From assembly GCA_001724025.1 (NCBI GenBank), contig MEDJ01000008.1, positions 1-64,000 of the forward strand: DNA of 64,000 nt, in the 5' to 3' direction. The notes below the pieces were generated by a model. That model was not told the DNA's origin. It searched no databases and was given only the letters and a program-made list of their open reading frames with translations. The stretch comes from Acidobacteria bacterium SCN 69-37 (GTDB lineage: Bacteria > Acidobacteriota > Vicinamibacteria > Vicinamibacterales > SCN-69-37). A program made the translations under genes and the position numbers. Positions within the stretch are counted from its first letter, which is position 1; each line of letters starts with the position of its first letter. Positions 30,154-38,847 of the stretch are shown here, in pieces.

Positions 30154-31419
30154 ATGATCACCATACCCCCCGTTCTCGAACGCCTCGCACACCGTTATCC
30201 GTCCGTGCTGGTCGACGCCGTCACCAGTCACGATCCCGGCCGCCGCATCGTCGCCGTCAAGAACGTCACGGTGAACGAGGAGTACTTCCAGGGGCACTTC
30301 CCGGGAACGCCGGTCCTGCCCGCCGTGCTGATGATCGAGGCGCTGACGCAGGCGGCCACGCTGCTGGTGGCCGGCACCGACGCGGAGGGACGACGGGCGC
30401 GGCTGCGGGGCGTGGACAAGGCCAAGTTCCGGCGCCAGGTCGTGCCGGGTGACCGCGTCGAACTCGAGGTGGCGATGGGCCGGCGGCGCGGCGCGGTCGT
30501 CCGCGCACGGGCCGTGGCGTCGGTCGACGGCCACGTGGTGGCCGAGGCCGAACTGGTGCTCGCGTTCGAGCGCGTGCCGCGGCCTCGCGAGGCCGCGTTC
30601 CCGGGCGCCGACGTCCACGAGACGGCCATCGTCCACGAGGGCGCCGTGATTGGCGAGGGGACCGTGGTCGGGCCTCACGCGATCGTCGGGCCGCAGGTGG
30701 TGCTCGGCCGGCACTGCCACGTCGGGGCGTCGGCCATCGTCGAGGGCTACACGACGATTGGCGATCGTACCGAGATCTACCCGTTCGCCTCGATCGGGCT
30801 CGTGCCGCAGGATCGGAAGTTCCAGGGCGAGGTGACGAGGCTCGTCATCGGCCAGCACAACATCTTCCGCGAGTTCGTCACGATCCACAGGGGCACGGCC
30901 GGGGGCGGCGGCGTCACGACGATCGGCGACAGCAACCTGTTCATGGCCTACGCGCACGTGGCGCACGACTGCCACGTGGGCGACTCCACGATTTTCGGCA
31001 ACGGCGCCACGATCGGCGGCCACGTCACGGTGGAGGATTTCGCGACGATCAGCGCGTACTCCGGCGTGCACCAGTTCTGCCGGGTCGGACGCCACGCCTT
31101 CATCGGCGGCTACACGGTCGTTACGCGCGACGCGCTGCCGTACGCGAAGACGGTGGGCAACCGCGCGCGGATCTACGGGGTCAACACGATCGGCCTCGTC
31201 CGGAGCGGCTTCAGCCCGGAGTTGATCGGCAAGCTCGGCCGGGCGTACCGGCACCTGTTGCAGCACAATACGAGCAGGGCGCTCGAGCTGATCGAGCGCG
31301 ATCCGACGCTGGTGGCCGACGAGGTGAGCTATCTCGTCAACTTCATCCTGTCGGCCAAGCGCGGCGTCATCCTCCGGCGGCCCTCGCGGCGCGTCGACGA
31401 TCAGATCGAGACGGAATGA
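30154..31419 (+). CDS. Fusion of FabZ dehydratase and LpxA acyltransferase
   Basis: The 421-residue protein joins two enzymes. Residues 1-145 are a hotdog-fold FabZ: GHFPGTPVLPAVLMIEAL gives the catalytic His48 and Glu62. Residues 150-421 are LpxA: hexapeptide repeats from VHETAIVHEGAVIGEGTVV, HRGT, AYAHVAHDCHVGD with the catalytic His, and the C-terminal helical domain. FabZ dehydrates 3-hydroxyacyl-ACP; LpxA moves the same 3-hydroxyacyl-ACP to UDP-GlcNAc, the first step of lipid A. The fusion thus puts the branch point of the two pathways in one protein. ATG 30154 has no clear ribosome site; GTG 30124 is an alternative. Confidence 0.9.
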   Translation: MITIPPVLERLAHRYPSVLVDAVTSHDPGRRIVAVKNVTVNEEYFQGHFPGTPVLPAVLMIEALTQAATLLVAGTDAEGRRARLRGVDKAKFRRQVVPGDRVELEVAMGRRRGAVVRARAVASVDGHVVAEAELVLAFERVPRPREAAFPGADVHETAIVHEGAVIGEGTVVGPHAIVGPQVVLGRHCHVGASAIVEGYTTIGDRTEIYPFASIGLVPQDRKFQGEVTRLVIGQHNIFREFVTIHRGTAGGGGVTTIGDSNLFMAYAHVAHDCHVGDSTIFGNGATIGGHVTVEDFATISAYSGVHQFCRVGRHAFIGGYTVVTRDALPYAKTVGNRARIYGVNTIGLVRSGFSPELIGKLGRAYRHLLQHNTSRALELIERDPTLVADEVSYLVNFILSAKRGVILRRPSRRVDDQIETE

Positions 31420-31422
31420 GTC

Positions 31423-32247
31423 GTGGCGATCGGGCTGATCGCGGGTAACGGGACGTTTCCGTTCCTCGTGCTGCGGGCGGCGCGACGGCTCGGCCACGAG
31501 GTCGTCGTGGTCGCGGTGCGCGGCGAGGCGTTTTCCGACCTCGAGGCCCTGGCCCGCGAACTCGGGGGCACGACGTTCGAGTGGATTTCGCTCGGCCAGC
31601 TCGGGCGCTGCATTGCCACGCTGCGGCGGCACGACGTGCGGCGAGCCGTCATGGCCGGACAGGTCAAGCACGTCAAGCTGTTCACCGACGTGATGCCCGA
31701 CTTCACGATGCTCGGCGTGCTCGGCCGCCTGGTCACGAAGAACACCGACGCGCTGATCTCCGGGATCGCCGACGCGTTGGCCCGCCAGGGCATCACCCTC
31801 ATGGATTCCACCGATCTGCTGGCCGACCTGCTGGCGCGCCCCGGCGTACTGACGCGGACCGCGCCGTCGGCCGCGATGTCGGCCGATTTCGCCTTCGGCT
31901 ATCCGATTGCCGACGCGATCGGCGGGCTCGACATCGGCCAGACCATCGTCGTGAAGGACCGTGCGGTGGTGGCCGTCGAGGCGATGGAAGGCACCGACGA
32001 GGCGATCCTGCGTGCCGGCCAGCTCGCCGGTCCGGGCGCCCGCGTCGTGAAAGTGGCCAAGCCGCGGCAGGACATGCGCTTCGACGTCCCTGTCGTGGGG
32101 CTGACGACGATCGAGACGCTGCGGACGGCGGGTATCGACGGCCTGTCGATCGACGCGGGCCGCACGCTGGTGCTCGATGGCGACGACTTCATCAGGGCGG
32201 CCGACGAGGCCGGCATCGTGGTGGTCGGTCGGGAGGCCGCGTCGTGA
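31423..32247 (+). CDS. lpxI: UDP-2,3-diacylglucosamine pyrophosphatase LpxI
   Basis: The 274-residue protein (GTG start, 3 bases after lpxA) matches the LpxI family: IGLIAGNGTFPFLVLRAARRLGHEVVVVA at the N-terminus, RRAVMAGQVKHVKLF, and the C-terminal DUF1009 part VGLTTIETLRTAGIDGLSIDAGRTLVLD with a conserved Asp. LpxI replaces LpxH in alphaproteobacteria and others, cutting UDP-diacylglucosamine to lipid X. Linkage to lpxA supports this. Confidence 0.92.
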   Translation: MAIGLIAGNGTFPFLVLRAARRLGHEVVVVAVRGEAFSDLEALARELGGTTFEWISLGQLGRCIATLRRHDVRRAVMAGQVKHVKLFTDVMPDFTMLGVLGRLVTKNTDALISGIADALARQGITLMDSTDLLADLLARPGVLTRTAPSAAMSADFAFGYPIADAIGGLDIGQTIVVKDRAVVAVEAMEGTDEAILRAGQLAGPGARVVKVAKPRQDMRFDVPVVGLTTIETLRTAGIDGLSIDAGRTLVLDGDDFIRAADEAGIVVVGREAAS

Positions 32248-33212
32248 CGGACGCGCCGCTCCTGCGCACCGCCGTGGTCGGCGTCGGACACCTGGGCCGG
32301 CATCACGCGCGCCTGCTCGCGACGATGCCCGGCACGCAGTTCGTGGCCGCCGTCGACCTCGATCGCGCGCGGGCCGAGGCAGCGGTCGCCGGCACGGCGG
32401 CCGAGGCGCTCGTCGATCACCGTGACCTGTTCGGCCGCGTCGACGCGGTAACCGTGGCCGTGCCGACCGCTGCGCACCTCGACGTGGCGCGCGCGTTCCT
32501 CGACCAGGGCATCCACGTGCTGGTCGAGAAGCCGATGGCGACCTCTGTGGCCGAGGCCGATGCGCTGCTCGCCGCGGCGGCGCGTCGCGGCGTCACGCTG
32601 GCCGTCGGGCACGTCGAGCGGTTCAACCCGGCCATCGAAGCGGCGCTGGCCGTGCTGCAGCAGCCGCGCTTCATCGAAATCGATCGGCTCAGCGGTTTCC
32701 CCGAGCGCAGCCTCGACATCGATGTCATCTTCGACGTGATGATCCATGATCTCGATCTGGTCCTGGCCATCGATCGCAGCGGTGTGGCCAGCGTCGAGGC
32801 GGTCGGCGTGCCGGTGCTGACGTCGCGCGTCGACATCGCGAACGCGCGCGTGCGGTTCGCGTCGGGCTGCATCGCGAACGTGACGGCCAGCCGCATCAGT
32901 CGCGATCAGGTCCGGAAGGTCCGCTGCTTCCAGCCGGACATGTACGTCTCGGTCGACGCCGGCGCGCGGGAACTCGAGGTCTGGCGCCTGCGCCGCTCTG
33001 ACGGAGTACGTCCCGCGATCGAGGGCGGGCCCGTCGAGGTAGAGCAGGATGAACCGCTGCGGCGGGAACTGGCCGACTTCGTCGACGCCGTGCGCACGGG
33101 GCGGCCGCCGCGGGTGACGGGCGAGGCTGGCCGCGACGCGCTGGCGCTGGCCGCGCGCGTGACCCGCGCGATCGAGGCCGGGCCGGTGGCCACAGGAGGA
33201 CAGGCAGGATGA
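32244..33212 (+). CDS. Gfo/Idh/MocA-family NAD(P)-dependent oxidoreductase
   Basis: The 322-residue protein starts at GTG 32244, overlapping lpxI by 4 bases. TAVVGVGHLGRHHARLLATM is a Rossmann nucleotide site, HVLVEKPMATSVAEAD holds the conserved EKP motif, and VGHVERFNPAIEA is the usual GxxxRFNP region. The middle holds FDVMIHDLDLVLAID. In other genomes an oxidoreductase of this family sits beside lpxA/lpxI and makes UDP-3-keto-GlcNAc for GnnA/GnnB, which leads to amide-linked lipid A. GnnA is a Gfo/Idh enzyme, so GnnA is a candidate role, but no gnnB aminotransferase is seen. Confidence 0.82.
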   Translation: MTDAPLLRTAVVGVGHLGRHHARLLATMPGTQFVAAVDLDRARAEAAVAGTAAEALVDHRDLFGRVDAVTVAVPTAAHLDVARAFLDQGIHVLVEKPMATSVAEADALLAAAARRGVTLAVGHVERFNPAIEAALAVLQQPRFIEIDRLSGFPERSLDIDVIFDVMIHDLDLVLAIDRSGVASVEAVGVPVLTSRVDIANARVRFASGCIANVTASRISRDQVRKVRCFQPDMYVSVDAGARELEVWRLRRSDGVRPAIEGGPVEVEQDEPLRRELADFVDAVRTGRPPRVTGEAGRDALALAARVTRAIEAGPVATGGQAG

Positions 33213-34108
33213 CGGCGCACGCACTGGGATCGCTCGAGGCTCGGCTGGCGCGGGGAGAGACGGCCACGCGCGAAGACGTCGCGAGTCTGTGCCGGGGCCA
33301 GGACCTGGTGAGCATCGGCGTCATCGGCGATCTGGTCCGGCAGGCGTGCACGGGCACGCGCGTGACCTACGGGCGCGTGCTGTCGTGCGAGGGCGACGTG
33401 CCGGACGCGATCGGGCAGGCCGGAGAGGTCCGGCTCGTCGGCACGCCCGCGTCGATCGACGACGCGCGTCGCCGCGTGCGCGCGGCGGTGGCCAGGGCTG
33501 GTGGCCGCGTGGTGACCGGGTTCTCGCTGGCCGACCTCGTCTCTCTGGCCGGTGACGATCGCGATCGTCTCCGCGGCGTGGCGGCCGACCTGGCGCAGGA
33601 CGGGCTCGTGGCCGTAGCCGAGGTCGCAATCGACAGGGCGATTTCGGATGCCGCGGCGATCGCGCAGGTGCAGGCCGTGCGGGCCGGCGGGCTCGAGACC
33701 TGGCGCCTCACCATCGACGACGCCGAGGGGCTCGACGTCCGGATGGCGCTGATCGAACGGGCCCGGGCCGTGCAGGAGGCGACTGGAGCGGTGAGGGCCT
33801 TTGCGCCGCTGCCGCGGCGCGATCCGCGTGGCACGCCGTCGACAGGCTACGACGATGTGAAGACAGTGGCCGCGGCGCGGGTGCGGTGTCCAGACATCGA
33901 GGTGATCCAGATCGACTGGCCGCTCTACGGACCCAAGCTCGCGCAGGTGGCGCTGACGTTCGGCGCCGGCGATCTCGACGGCATCTCCCCGTACGACACG
34001 AGCGATCTCGGCCCGCGGCGCGCGCCGGTCGAGGACATCCACAGGCAGATCCGGGCGGCGGGCGGTGAGCCTGTCGAGCGCGACGCCACGTATCGTCCGA
34101 GAGGCTGA
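33209..34108 (+). CDS. MqnE-like TIM-barrel protein lacking radical-SAM cysteines
   Basis: The 299-residue protein overlaps the previous gene by 4 bases and starts the menaquinone operon. The N-terminus (LEARLARGETATREDVASL, LVSIGVIGDLVRQACTGTRVTY) and C-terminus (GYDDVKTVAAARV, GPKLAQVALTFGAGDLDG, IRAAGGEPVERDATY) follow the MqnE/MqnC plan, where these ends flank the iron-sulfur motif. Here, at the expected place after RVTY, the sequence reads GRVLSCEGDVP: no CxxxCxxC exists. It therefore cannot hold the radical-SAM cluster as known. It fills the slot of MqnE but is probably a regulatory or structural homologue. No frameshift hides the motif in the other frames. Confidence 0.75.
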   Translation: MTAHALGSLEARLARGETATREDVASLCRGQDLVSIGVIGDLVRQACTGTRVTYGRVLSCEGDVPDAIGQAGEVRLVGTPASIDDARRRVRAAVARAGGRVVTGFSLADLVSLAGDDRDRLRGVAADLAQDGLVAVAEVAIDRAISDAAAIAQVQAVRAGGLETWRLTIDDAEGLDVRMALIERARAVQEATGAVRAFAPLPRRDPRGTPSTGYDDVKTVAAARVRCPDIEVIQIDWPLYGPKLAQVALTFGAGDLDGISPYDTSDLGPRRAPVEDIHRQIRAAGGEPVERDATYRPRG

Positions 34109-34109
34109 C

Positions 34110-34922
34110 ATGGTGCGGCTCGGCGCTGTCAGCTACCTCAACGTCAGGCCGCTCGTCGCCGGCCTGGCGCACGACCCCGACGTGTCGCTGCGCTTCGACG
34201 TCCCGTCTGTCTGCGCGCGGCTGCTCGGCGAGGGGATCATCGACCTGGGCATGGTGCCGTCGATCACCTGGCTCGATCGGCCCGGGCATCGCATCGTGCC
34301 GGGCATGTGCATCGGGTCTGACGGACCTGTCGCGTCGGTCGCGCTCTTCACGCGCCGGGCGATGACCGATGTCCGCACCGTGGCGCTCGATGCGTCGTCG
34401 CGGACGTCGGCGGCGCTGGTCCGCATTCTCTGCCGCCGCTACTTCGCCATCGATCCGGTATTCCTGACGCAGCCGCCCGACGTGGACGCGATGCTCGGCC
34501 GGGCCGATGCCGCACTGCTCATCGGCGATCCGGCGCTGTTCCTCGATCACCGGGCCCTCGGGCTCGACAAGATCGATCTCGGGGCGCTGTGGACCGGGAT
34601 GACAGGACTGCCGTTCGTGTGGGCGTTCTGGTCCGGTCGGGCCGATGCGGCCTCGCCGGCAACGGTGGCCCGTCTGCAGGCGGCTGCGGCGGACGGCGCC
34701 GCCGATCTCGATCGCATTGCCGCGGCCTACTGCGAGGACGAGCCGTCGCACGTCCCCGTGGCGCGTCAGTACCTGCGCGAGCACATGCGCTACGGGTTCG
34801 GACCGCGCGAGATCGAGGGGCTGCGCCGGTACTACAGCGAGGTCGCGGCGCTGGGTCTGGCGACCCATGGTGCGCGCGATCCCGAGTTCTTTGCCGGACC
34901 CGACACGCCGCCGGCCGGCTGA
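34110..34922 (+). CDS. mqnA: Chorismate dehydratase MqnA
   Basis: The 270-residue protein (ATG 34110, right after the previous stop) has the periplasmic-binding-protein-like fold of MqnA: MVRLGAVSYLNVRPLVAGL, DLGMVPSITWLDRPG, TVALDASSRTSAALVRIL and GLPFVWAFWSGR. MqnA dehydrates chorismate to 3-enolpyruvyl-benzoate, the first step of the futalosine route to menaquinone. Confidence 0.92.
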   Translation: MVRLGAVSYLNVRPLVAGLAHDPDVSLRFDVPSVCARLLGEGIIDLGMVPSITWLDRPGHRIVPGMCIGSDGPVASVALFTRRAMTDVRTVALDASSRTSAALVRILCRRYFAIDPVFLTQPPDVDAMLGRADAALLIGDPALFLDHRALGLDKIDLGALWTGMTGLPFVWAFWSGRADAASPATVARLQAAAADGAADLDRIAAAYCEDEPSHVPVARQYLREHMRYGFGPREIEGLRRYYSEVAALGLATHGARDPEFFAGPDTPPAG

Positions 34923-34946
34923 AGGCTTCGCATAGAATTGTCGGAC

Positions 34947-36155
34947 ATGAGTGTGGACGCGATGGCCGACCGGATCCGCGCAGGCGCGCGTCTGTCGTTC
35001 GACGAGGCTGTCGTCCTCTACCGCGAGGCGCCGACGAGCCTGCTGGGGCGTCTCGCCGATGCCCGTCGCCGTGCGCGGCACCCGGATGGCATCGTCACCT
35101 ACATCATCGACCGCAACGTCAACTACACGAACGTGTGCGTGGCGCGGTGCCGGTTCTGCGCGTTCTATCGTCCCGTCGGATCGGCTGAAGGCTACACGCT
35201 CGGCTTCGCCGAGATTTTCCGGAAGATCGAAGAGACGATCGCGCTCGGCGGCGAACAGCTGCTGCTGCAGGGCGGGCACAACCCGGACGTGCCGCTGGCG
35301 TGGTACGAGGATCTGTTCCGCCAGGTCAAGGTGCGGTATCCGGCCTTCCGCCTGCACGCGCTCTCGCCGCCGGAGGTGCTGCACATCTCGCGGCTGTCGC
35401 AGCTGCCGGTCCCGGTCGTCATCGAGCGGCTCGTCGCGGCAGGCCTCGACAGCATTCCGGGCGGCGGTGCCGAGATTCTCGTCGATCGCGTCAGGAAGAT
35501 TCTGCACTGCTACAACAAGGCGTCGGCCGACGAGTGGCTCGACGTCATGCGGCACGCGCACCGGGCCGGGCTGCGCACGACGGCCACGATGATGTACGGC
35601 ACGGTCGAGACGATGGAGGAGCGGCTCGAGCATCTGTACCGGCTGCGCGATCTCCAGGACGAGACCGGCGGGTTCACGGCGTTCATCGCGTGGAGTTTCC
35701 AGCCGCACCACACCGAACTCGGCGGCATCGAGGCGACGGGCGTCGAGTACCTCCGCACGCTCGCCATGGCGCGCCTGGTCCTCGACAACTTCGAGAACCT
35801 CCAGGCGTCGTGGGTCACGCAGGGCGGGAAGGTCGGCCAGCTCAGCCTCGCGTACGGGGCGAACGACATGGGCAGCGTGATGATCGAGGAAAACGTCGTG
35901 CGCGCGGCCGGGGCCGAGTACTGCATGGACGAGTTCGAGGTCGTCCGCAACATCGAGAACGCGGGGTTCGTGGCCAGGCGCCGGAACATGCACTACGACA
36001 TCCTCGGCGGGCCGATCTTTCGCGAACGCGCGGTGCCGCGCATGCTCGAACTTGCCGTGGCCCGCGCCGACGGCCAGGCCGGCGAGTCCGACGATCTCCG
36101 CGGATACGAGGCCCGCAGCACGGGAGGGCGCCGACGCCGGTCGGCGACGTCGTGA
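34947..36155 (+). CDS. mqnC: Cyclic dehypoxanthine futalosine synthase MqnC (radical SAM)
   Basis: The 402-residue protein (ATG 34947) has a proper radical SAM site: NVNYTNVCVARCRFCAFYR (CxxxCxxC). QGGHNPDVPLAWYEDLF and SIPGGGAEILVDRVR are typical of MqnC/MqnE. SWVTQGGKVGQLSLAYGANDMGSVMIEENVV near the end is typical of MqnC. The enzyme cyclises dehypoxanthine futalosine in menaquinone synthesis. The last 35 residues are a basic tail. This is the only radical SAM enzyme of the operon. Confidence 0.92.
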   Translation: MSVDAMADRIRAGARLSFDEAVVLYREAPTSLLGRLADARRRARHPDGIVTYIIDRNVNYTNVCVARCRFCAFYRPVGSAEGYTLGFAEIFRKIEETIALGGEQLLLQGGHNPDVPLAWYEDLFRQVKVRYPAFRLHALSPPEVLHISRLSQLPVPVVIERLVAAGLDSIPGGGAEILVDRVRKILHCYNKASADEWLDVMRHAHRAGLRTTATMMYGTVETMEERLEHLYRLRDLQDETGGFTAFIAWSFQPHHTELGGIEATGVEYLRTLAMARLVLDNFENLQASWVTQGGKVGQLSLAYGANDMGSVMIEENVVRAAGAEYCMDEFEVVRNIENAGFVARRRNMHYDILGGPIFRERAVPRMLELAVARADGQAGESDDLRGYEARSTGGRRRRSATS

Positions 36156-36161
36156 CGCGCC

Positions 36162-37367
36162 ATGTTCTACGCGTGCCGCTGGCTGCTGCCGATCGATCGC
36201 CCGCCCATCGAACACGCCTGGCTTGAAACAGCCCATGGCGTGATCCGCCGTCTCGGCGAGGGCCCACCCCCGGCGCCCGCCGAGAATCTCGGCGACGTGG
36301 TCGTGATGCCCGGCCTGGTCAACGCGCATACGCACCTCGAATTGAGCTGGATGGCGGGGCAGGTCGCGCCGGCCGCGTCGCTCGTCGCCTGGATCCGCGC
36401 GATGCTGACGCTGCGCCGATCGGGGGCGCCGGGCGGACAGGCGCGCGAAGCGCAGGCGGTCGGCGAAGCGCTGGCCTCGATGCACGCGTCGGGCACGGTC
36501 CTTGTGGGCGACATCTCCAACAGCCTGATGACGCCAGCCCTCATGGCACGCGCCGGAATGGGCGGCGTCGTGTTTCACGAGCTGATTGGCTTCGACGTCA
36601 TCGATCCGGTCAGCGTGGTCAGCGATGCGATCGGACGCCTCGGCATCGTGCACGGCCAGATCGACAGAGCGGTGCCGCTCGTGCGTCTGTCTCTGGCGGC
36701 GCACGCGCCCTATTCGGTGGCGCCTTCGCTCTTTCGCGAGATCGCGGCCCGCGTCCCGGACGGCCCGCTATCCGTGCACCTGGCCGAATCGGCCGATGAG
36801 CTGGCCTTCCTCCGGACGGGCCGCGGACCGATGCGCGACCTGCTCGACGATCTCGGCTCGTGGACGCCCGCCTGGTCGGCGCCCGGTGGTGGTCCGGTCG
36901 AGTACCTCGCGCAGCAGGGGTATCTGCGGCGCGGCCTGCTGGCCGTGCACGGCGTGCACCTGGCTGACGACGACCTGTGGCGGCTGCGCGAAGCCGGCGC
37001 CACGCTGGTCACGTGTCCGCGCAGCAATCTCTGGGTGGGGGCCGGCATGCCGCGCATCCCGCATTTCTATGCCGCGGGTCTTCCGGTGGCCATCGGCACC
37101 GACAGCCTGGCGTCCGTCGATTCGCTGAGCCTGTTCGATGAACTCGCCGAACTGCGGCGGATTGCCCCGGACGTGACGGCGGCGGCGCTGCTGGCCAGCG
37201 CAACGCGCGTCGGCGCCGAGGCGCTGGGGTTCGGCCAGACGCACGGCACGATTGCCGCGGGCAAGACCGCGGCCCTGCTTGCCGTCGACATCCCGGCCGG
37301 CGTGCGCGATGTGGAAGAATACCTGGTGAGCGGCGTACCGTCGTCTGCCGTTCGCCACCTGTCGTGA
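36162..37367 (+). CDS. mqnX: Aminodeoxyfutalosine deaminase-type amidohydrolase
   Basis: The 401-residue amidohydrolase has the metal motif VNAHTHLELS (HxH), SLAAHAPYSVAP, SVHLAES (metal His), GVHLADDDLWRL and GTDSLASVDSLSL (catalytic Asp). It is of the cytosine/guanine-deaminase-like group. Its place between mqnC and the ubiA-like gene suggests it deaminates aminodeoxyfutalosine to futalosine, the MqnX branch known in some bacteria. A different nucleoside substrate is possible. Confidence 0.82.
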   Translation: MFYACRWLLPIDRPPIEHAWLETAHGVIRRLGEGPPPAPAENLGDVVVMPGLVNAHTHLELSWMAGQVAPAASLVAWIRAMLTLRRSGAPGGQAREAQAVGEALASMHASGTVLVGDISNSLMTPALMARAGMGGVVFHELIGFDVIDPVSVVSDAIGRLGIVHGQIDRAVPLVRLSLAAHAPYSVAPSLFREIAARVPDGPLSVHLAESADELAFLRTGRGPMRDLLDDLGSWTPAWSAPGGGPVEYLAQQGYLRRGLLAVHGVHLADDDLWRLREAGATLVTCPRSNLWVGAGMPRIPHFYAAGLPVAIGTDSLASVDSLSLFDELAELRRIAPDVTAAALLASATRVGAEALGFGQTHGTIAAGKTAALLAVDIPAGVRDVEEYLVSGVPSSAVRHLS

Positions 37368-38221
37368 TGCCCGGCCGCCTGCAGACGTACGCGTCGTTCG
37401 TCCGCGTCAGCCACTCGGTCTTTGCGCTGCCGTTCGCGCTGGCCGGGGCGCTGCTGGCGTCGCGGATCGTACCGCTCACCTGGTCGCGCGTCGGCTGGAT
37501 CGTGGCCTGCATGGTCACGGCGCGCAGCGCCGCGATGGGGTTCAATCGGCTCGCCGACGCCACCTGGGACGCGCGCAATCCCCGGACCGCCTCGCGTGAA
37601 CTGCCGCGCGGGGCCCTGTCGCGTCGCGAGGCCATCCTCTTCATCGTCGTCATGTCGGTGGCGTTCGTCTGGTGTGCGGCGCAGCTCGGCTGGGTCTGCC
37701 TGGCGCTGGCGCCGGTGGCGCTGGCCATCGTTTTCTGGTATTCGCTCGCCAAGCGCTACACGAGCTACACGCAGTTGTTCCTGGGCCTCGCCATGGCCGT
37801 GGCCCCGGCCGGCGGCTGGATTGCGGCCGGCGGGCCGGCGCAGATCGAGCCGTGGCTGCTCGGGCTCGCCATCGGCGCGTGGGTGGCCGGCTTCGACATC
37901 CTGTATGCGTGCCAGGATCTCGAGTTCGATCGGCGCGAGGGGCTGCGATCGATGCCCGTGCGCTTCGGTGTCGCACGCGCGATCGCGATCTCGCGCGGAC
38001 TGCACCTGGTCACGGTCATCGCGCTCGCGCTGGTCGGCCAGCTCGCCGGGCTCGGCACCGTCTACGCGGTCGGCGTCGGACTGGTGGCGGTCCTGCTGGT
38101 CTACGAGCAGTCACTCGTGAGCGCCGCGGATCTGTCGCAGGTCAAGCGGGCCTTCGATCTCAACGGTTGGGTCGGCCTGCTGTATCTGGCCGCGATGGCC
38201 GTGGACGTGTACGTCGCATGA
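37367..38221 (+). CDS. mqnP: UbiA-family prenyltransferase for menaquinone (MqnP-type)
   Basis: The 284-residue membrane protein (ATG 37367; GTG 37364 also possible) overlaps the deaminase stop. NRLADATWDARNPRTASRELPRG is the first aspartate-rich motif and DLEFDRREGLRSMPVRFG the second, which bind the prenyl diphosphate through magnesium. Eight or nine helices are seen. In futalosine organisms this enzyme prenylates 1,4-dihydroxy-6-naphthoate. Confidence 0.9.
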   Translation: MPGRLQTYASFVRVSHSVFALPFALAGALLASRIVPLTWSRVGWIVACMVTARSAAMGFNRLADATWDARNPRTASRELPRGALSRREAILFIVVMSVAFVWCAAQLGWVCLALAPVALAIVFWYSLAKRYTSYTQLFLGLAMAVAPAGGWIAAGGPAQIEPWLLGLAIGAWVAGFDILYACQDLEFDRREGLRSMPVRFGVARAIAISRGLHLVTVIALALVGQLAGLGTVYAVGVGLVAVLLVYEQSLVSAADLSQVKRAFDLNGWVGLLYLAAMAVDVYVA

Positions 38222-38847
38222 CGACGCCCGTGGACGGTCGGCGAGCAGGACGGATCGCCATCGGCGTGACCGGGGCGAGCGGAGCCATCTACGCCGTGCG
38301 CACGATGGCCGCGCTGCTCGAACGCGGCTGCCATCTCGATCTCGTGGTCAGCGACTACGGGCGCCGGCTGCTGGTCGAAGAGATCGGCGCCGAGGTTCGG
38401 GCCGAGCGGCTGCAGGTCACCCTCGCCGAGCGCTACGGCCCCGGGGTGATGGCCGGGACGATCACGCTGCACGCGCATCGCGATCTCGGATCGGCGCTGG
38501 CCAGTGGCGGTCATCGCTGCGCCGCGATGGTCATCGTGCCGTGTTCGATGAAGACGCTGGCGGGCGTGGCGCACGGGCTGTCGCAGAATCTGATCGAACG
38601 CGCGGCCGACGTGATGTTGAAGGAGCGGCGCCGGCTGATCGTCGTGCCGCGTGAAACGCCGATGAGCCTGCCCGATCTGCGCAACATGGTCGCGTGCGCC
38701 GAGGCCGGTGCGATGGTCCTGCCGGCGATGCCGGCCTTCTACCAGAAGCCGCAGACGATCGACGATCTGGCGGCGTTCATCGCGGGCAAGATTCTCGACG
38801 CGCTCGGGTTCGAGCAGGATCTCTTTCCCGCCTGGACGGGGGCGTGA
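38218..38847 (+). CDS. ubiX: UbiX-type flavin prenyltransferase
   Basis: The 209-residue protein (ATG 38218, overlapping the ubiA-like gene) has the FMN-binding start IAIGVTGASGAIYAVR and IVPCSMKTLAGVAHGLSQNLIERAADVMLKERRRLIVVPRE, the classical UbiX signature. It makes prenylated FMN, the cofactor of UbiD-type decarboxylases. In this operon it would serve the MqnL (UbiD-like) enzyme, not present in the window. Confidence 0.95.
   Translation: MTTPVDGRRAGRIAIGVTGASGAIYAVRTMAALLERGCHLDLVVSDYGRRLLVEEIGAEVRAERLQVTLAERYGPGVMAGTITLHAHRDLGSALASGGHRCAAMVIVPCSMKTLAGVAHGLSQNLIERAADVMLKERRRLIVVPRETPMSLPDLRNMVACAEAGAMVLPAMPAFYQKPQTIDDLAAFIAGKILDALGFEQDLFPAWTGA

Noticed and set aside
28501..31671. Minus-strand open frame of 1056 codons
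   Set aside because: Only the last 212 codons (from ATG 29139) have a ribosome site and lipoprotein signal; the rest is antisense to ompH, fabZ-lpxA and lpxI.
33209..34108. Frameshift hiding the radical-SAM motif in the MqnE-like gene
   Set aside because: The other two frames near 33360-33450 do not encode CxxxCxxC, and the frame is continuous with overlaps at both ends.
33708..36704. Minus-strand open frame of 998 codons
   Set aside because: Antisense shadow of the menaquinone genes, composition dominated by Arg, His and Asp.
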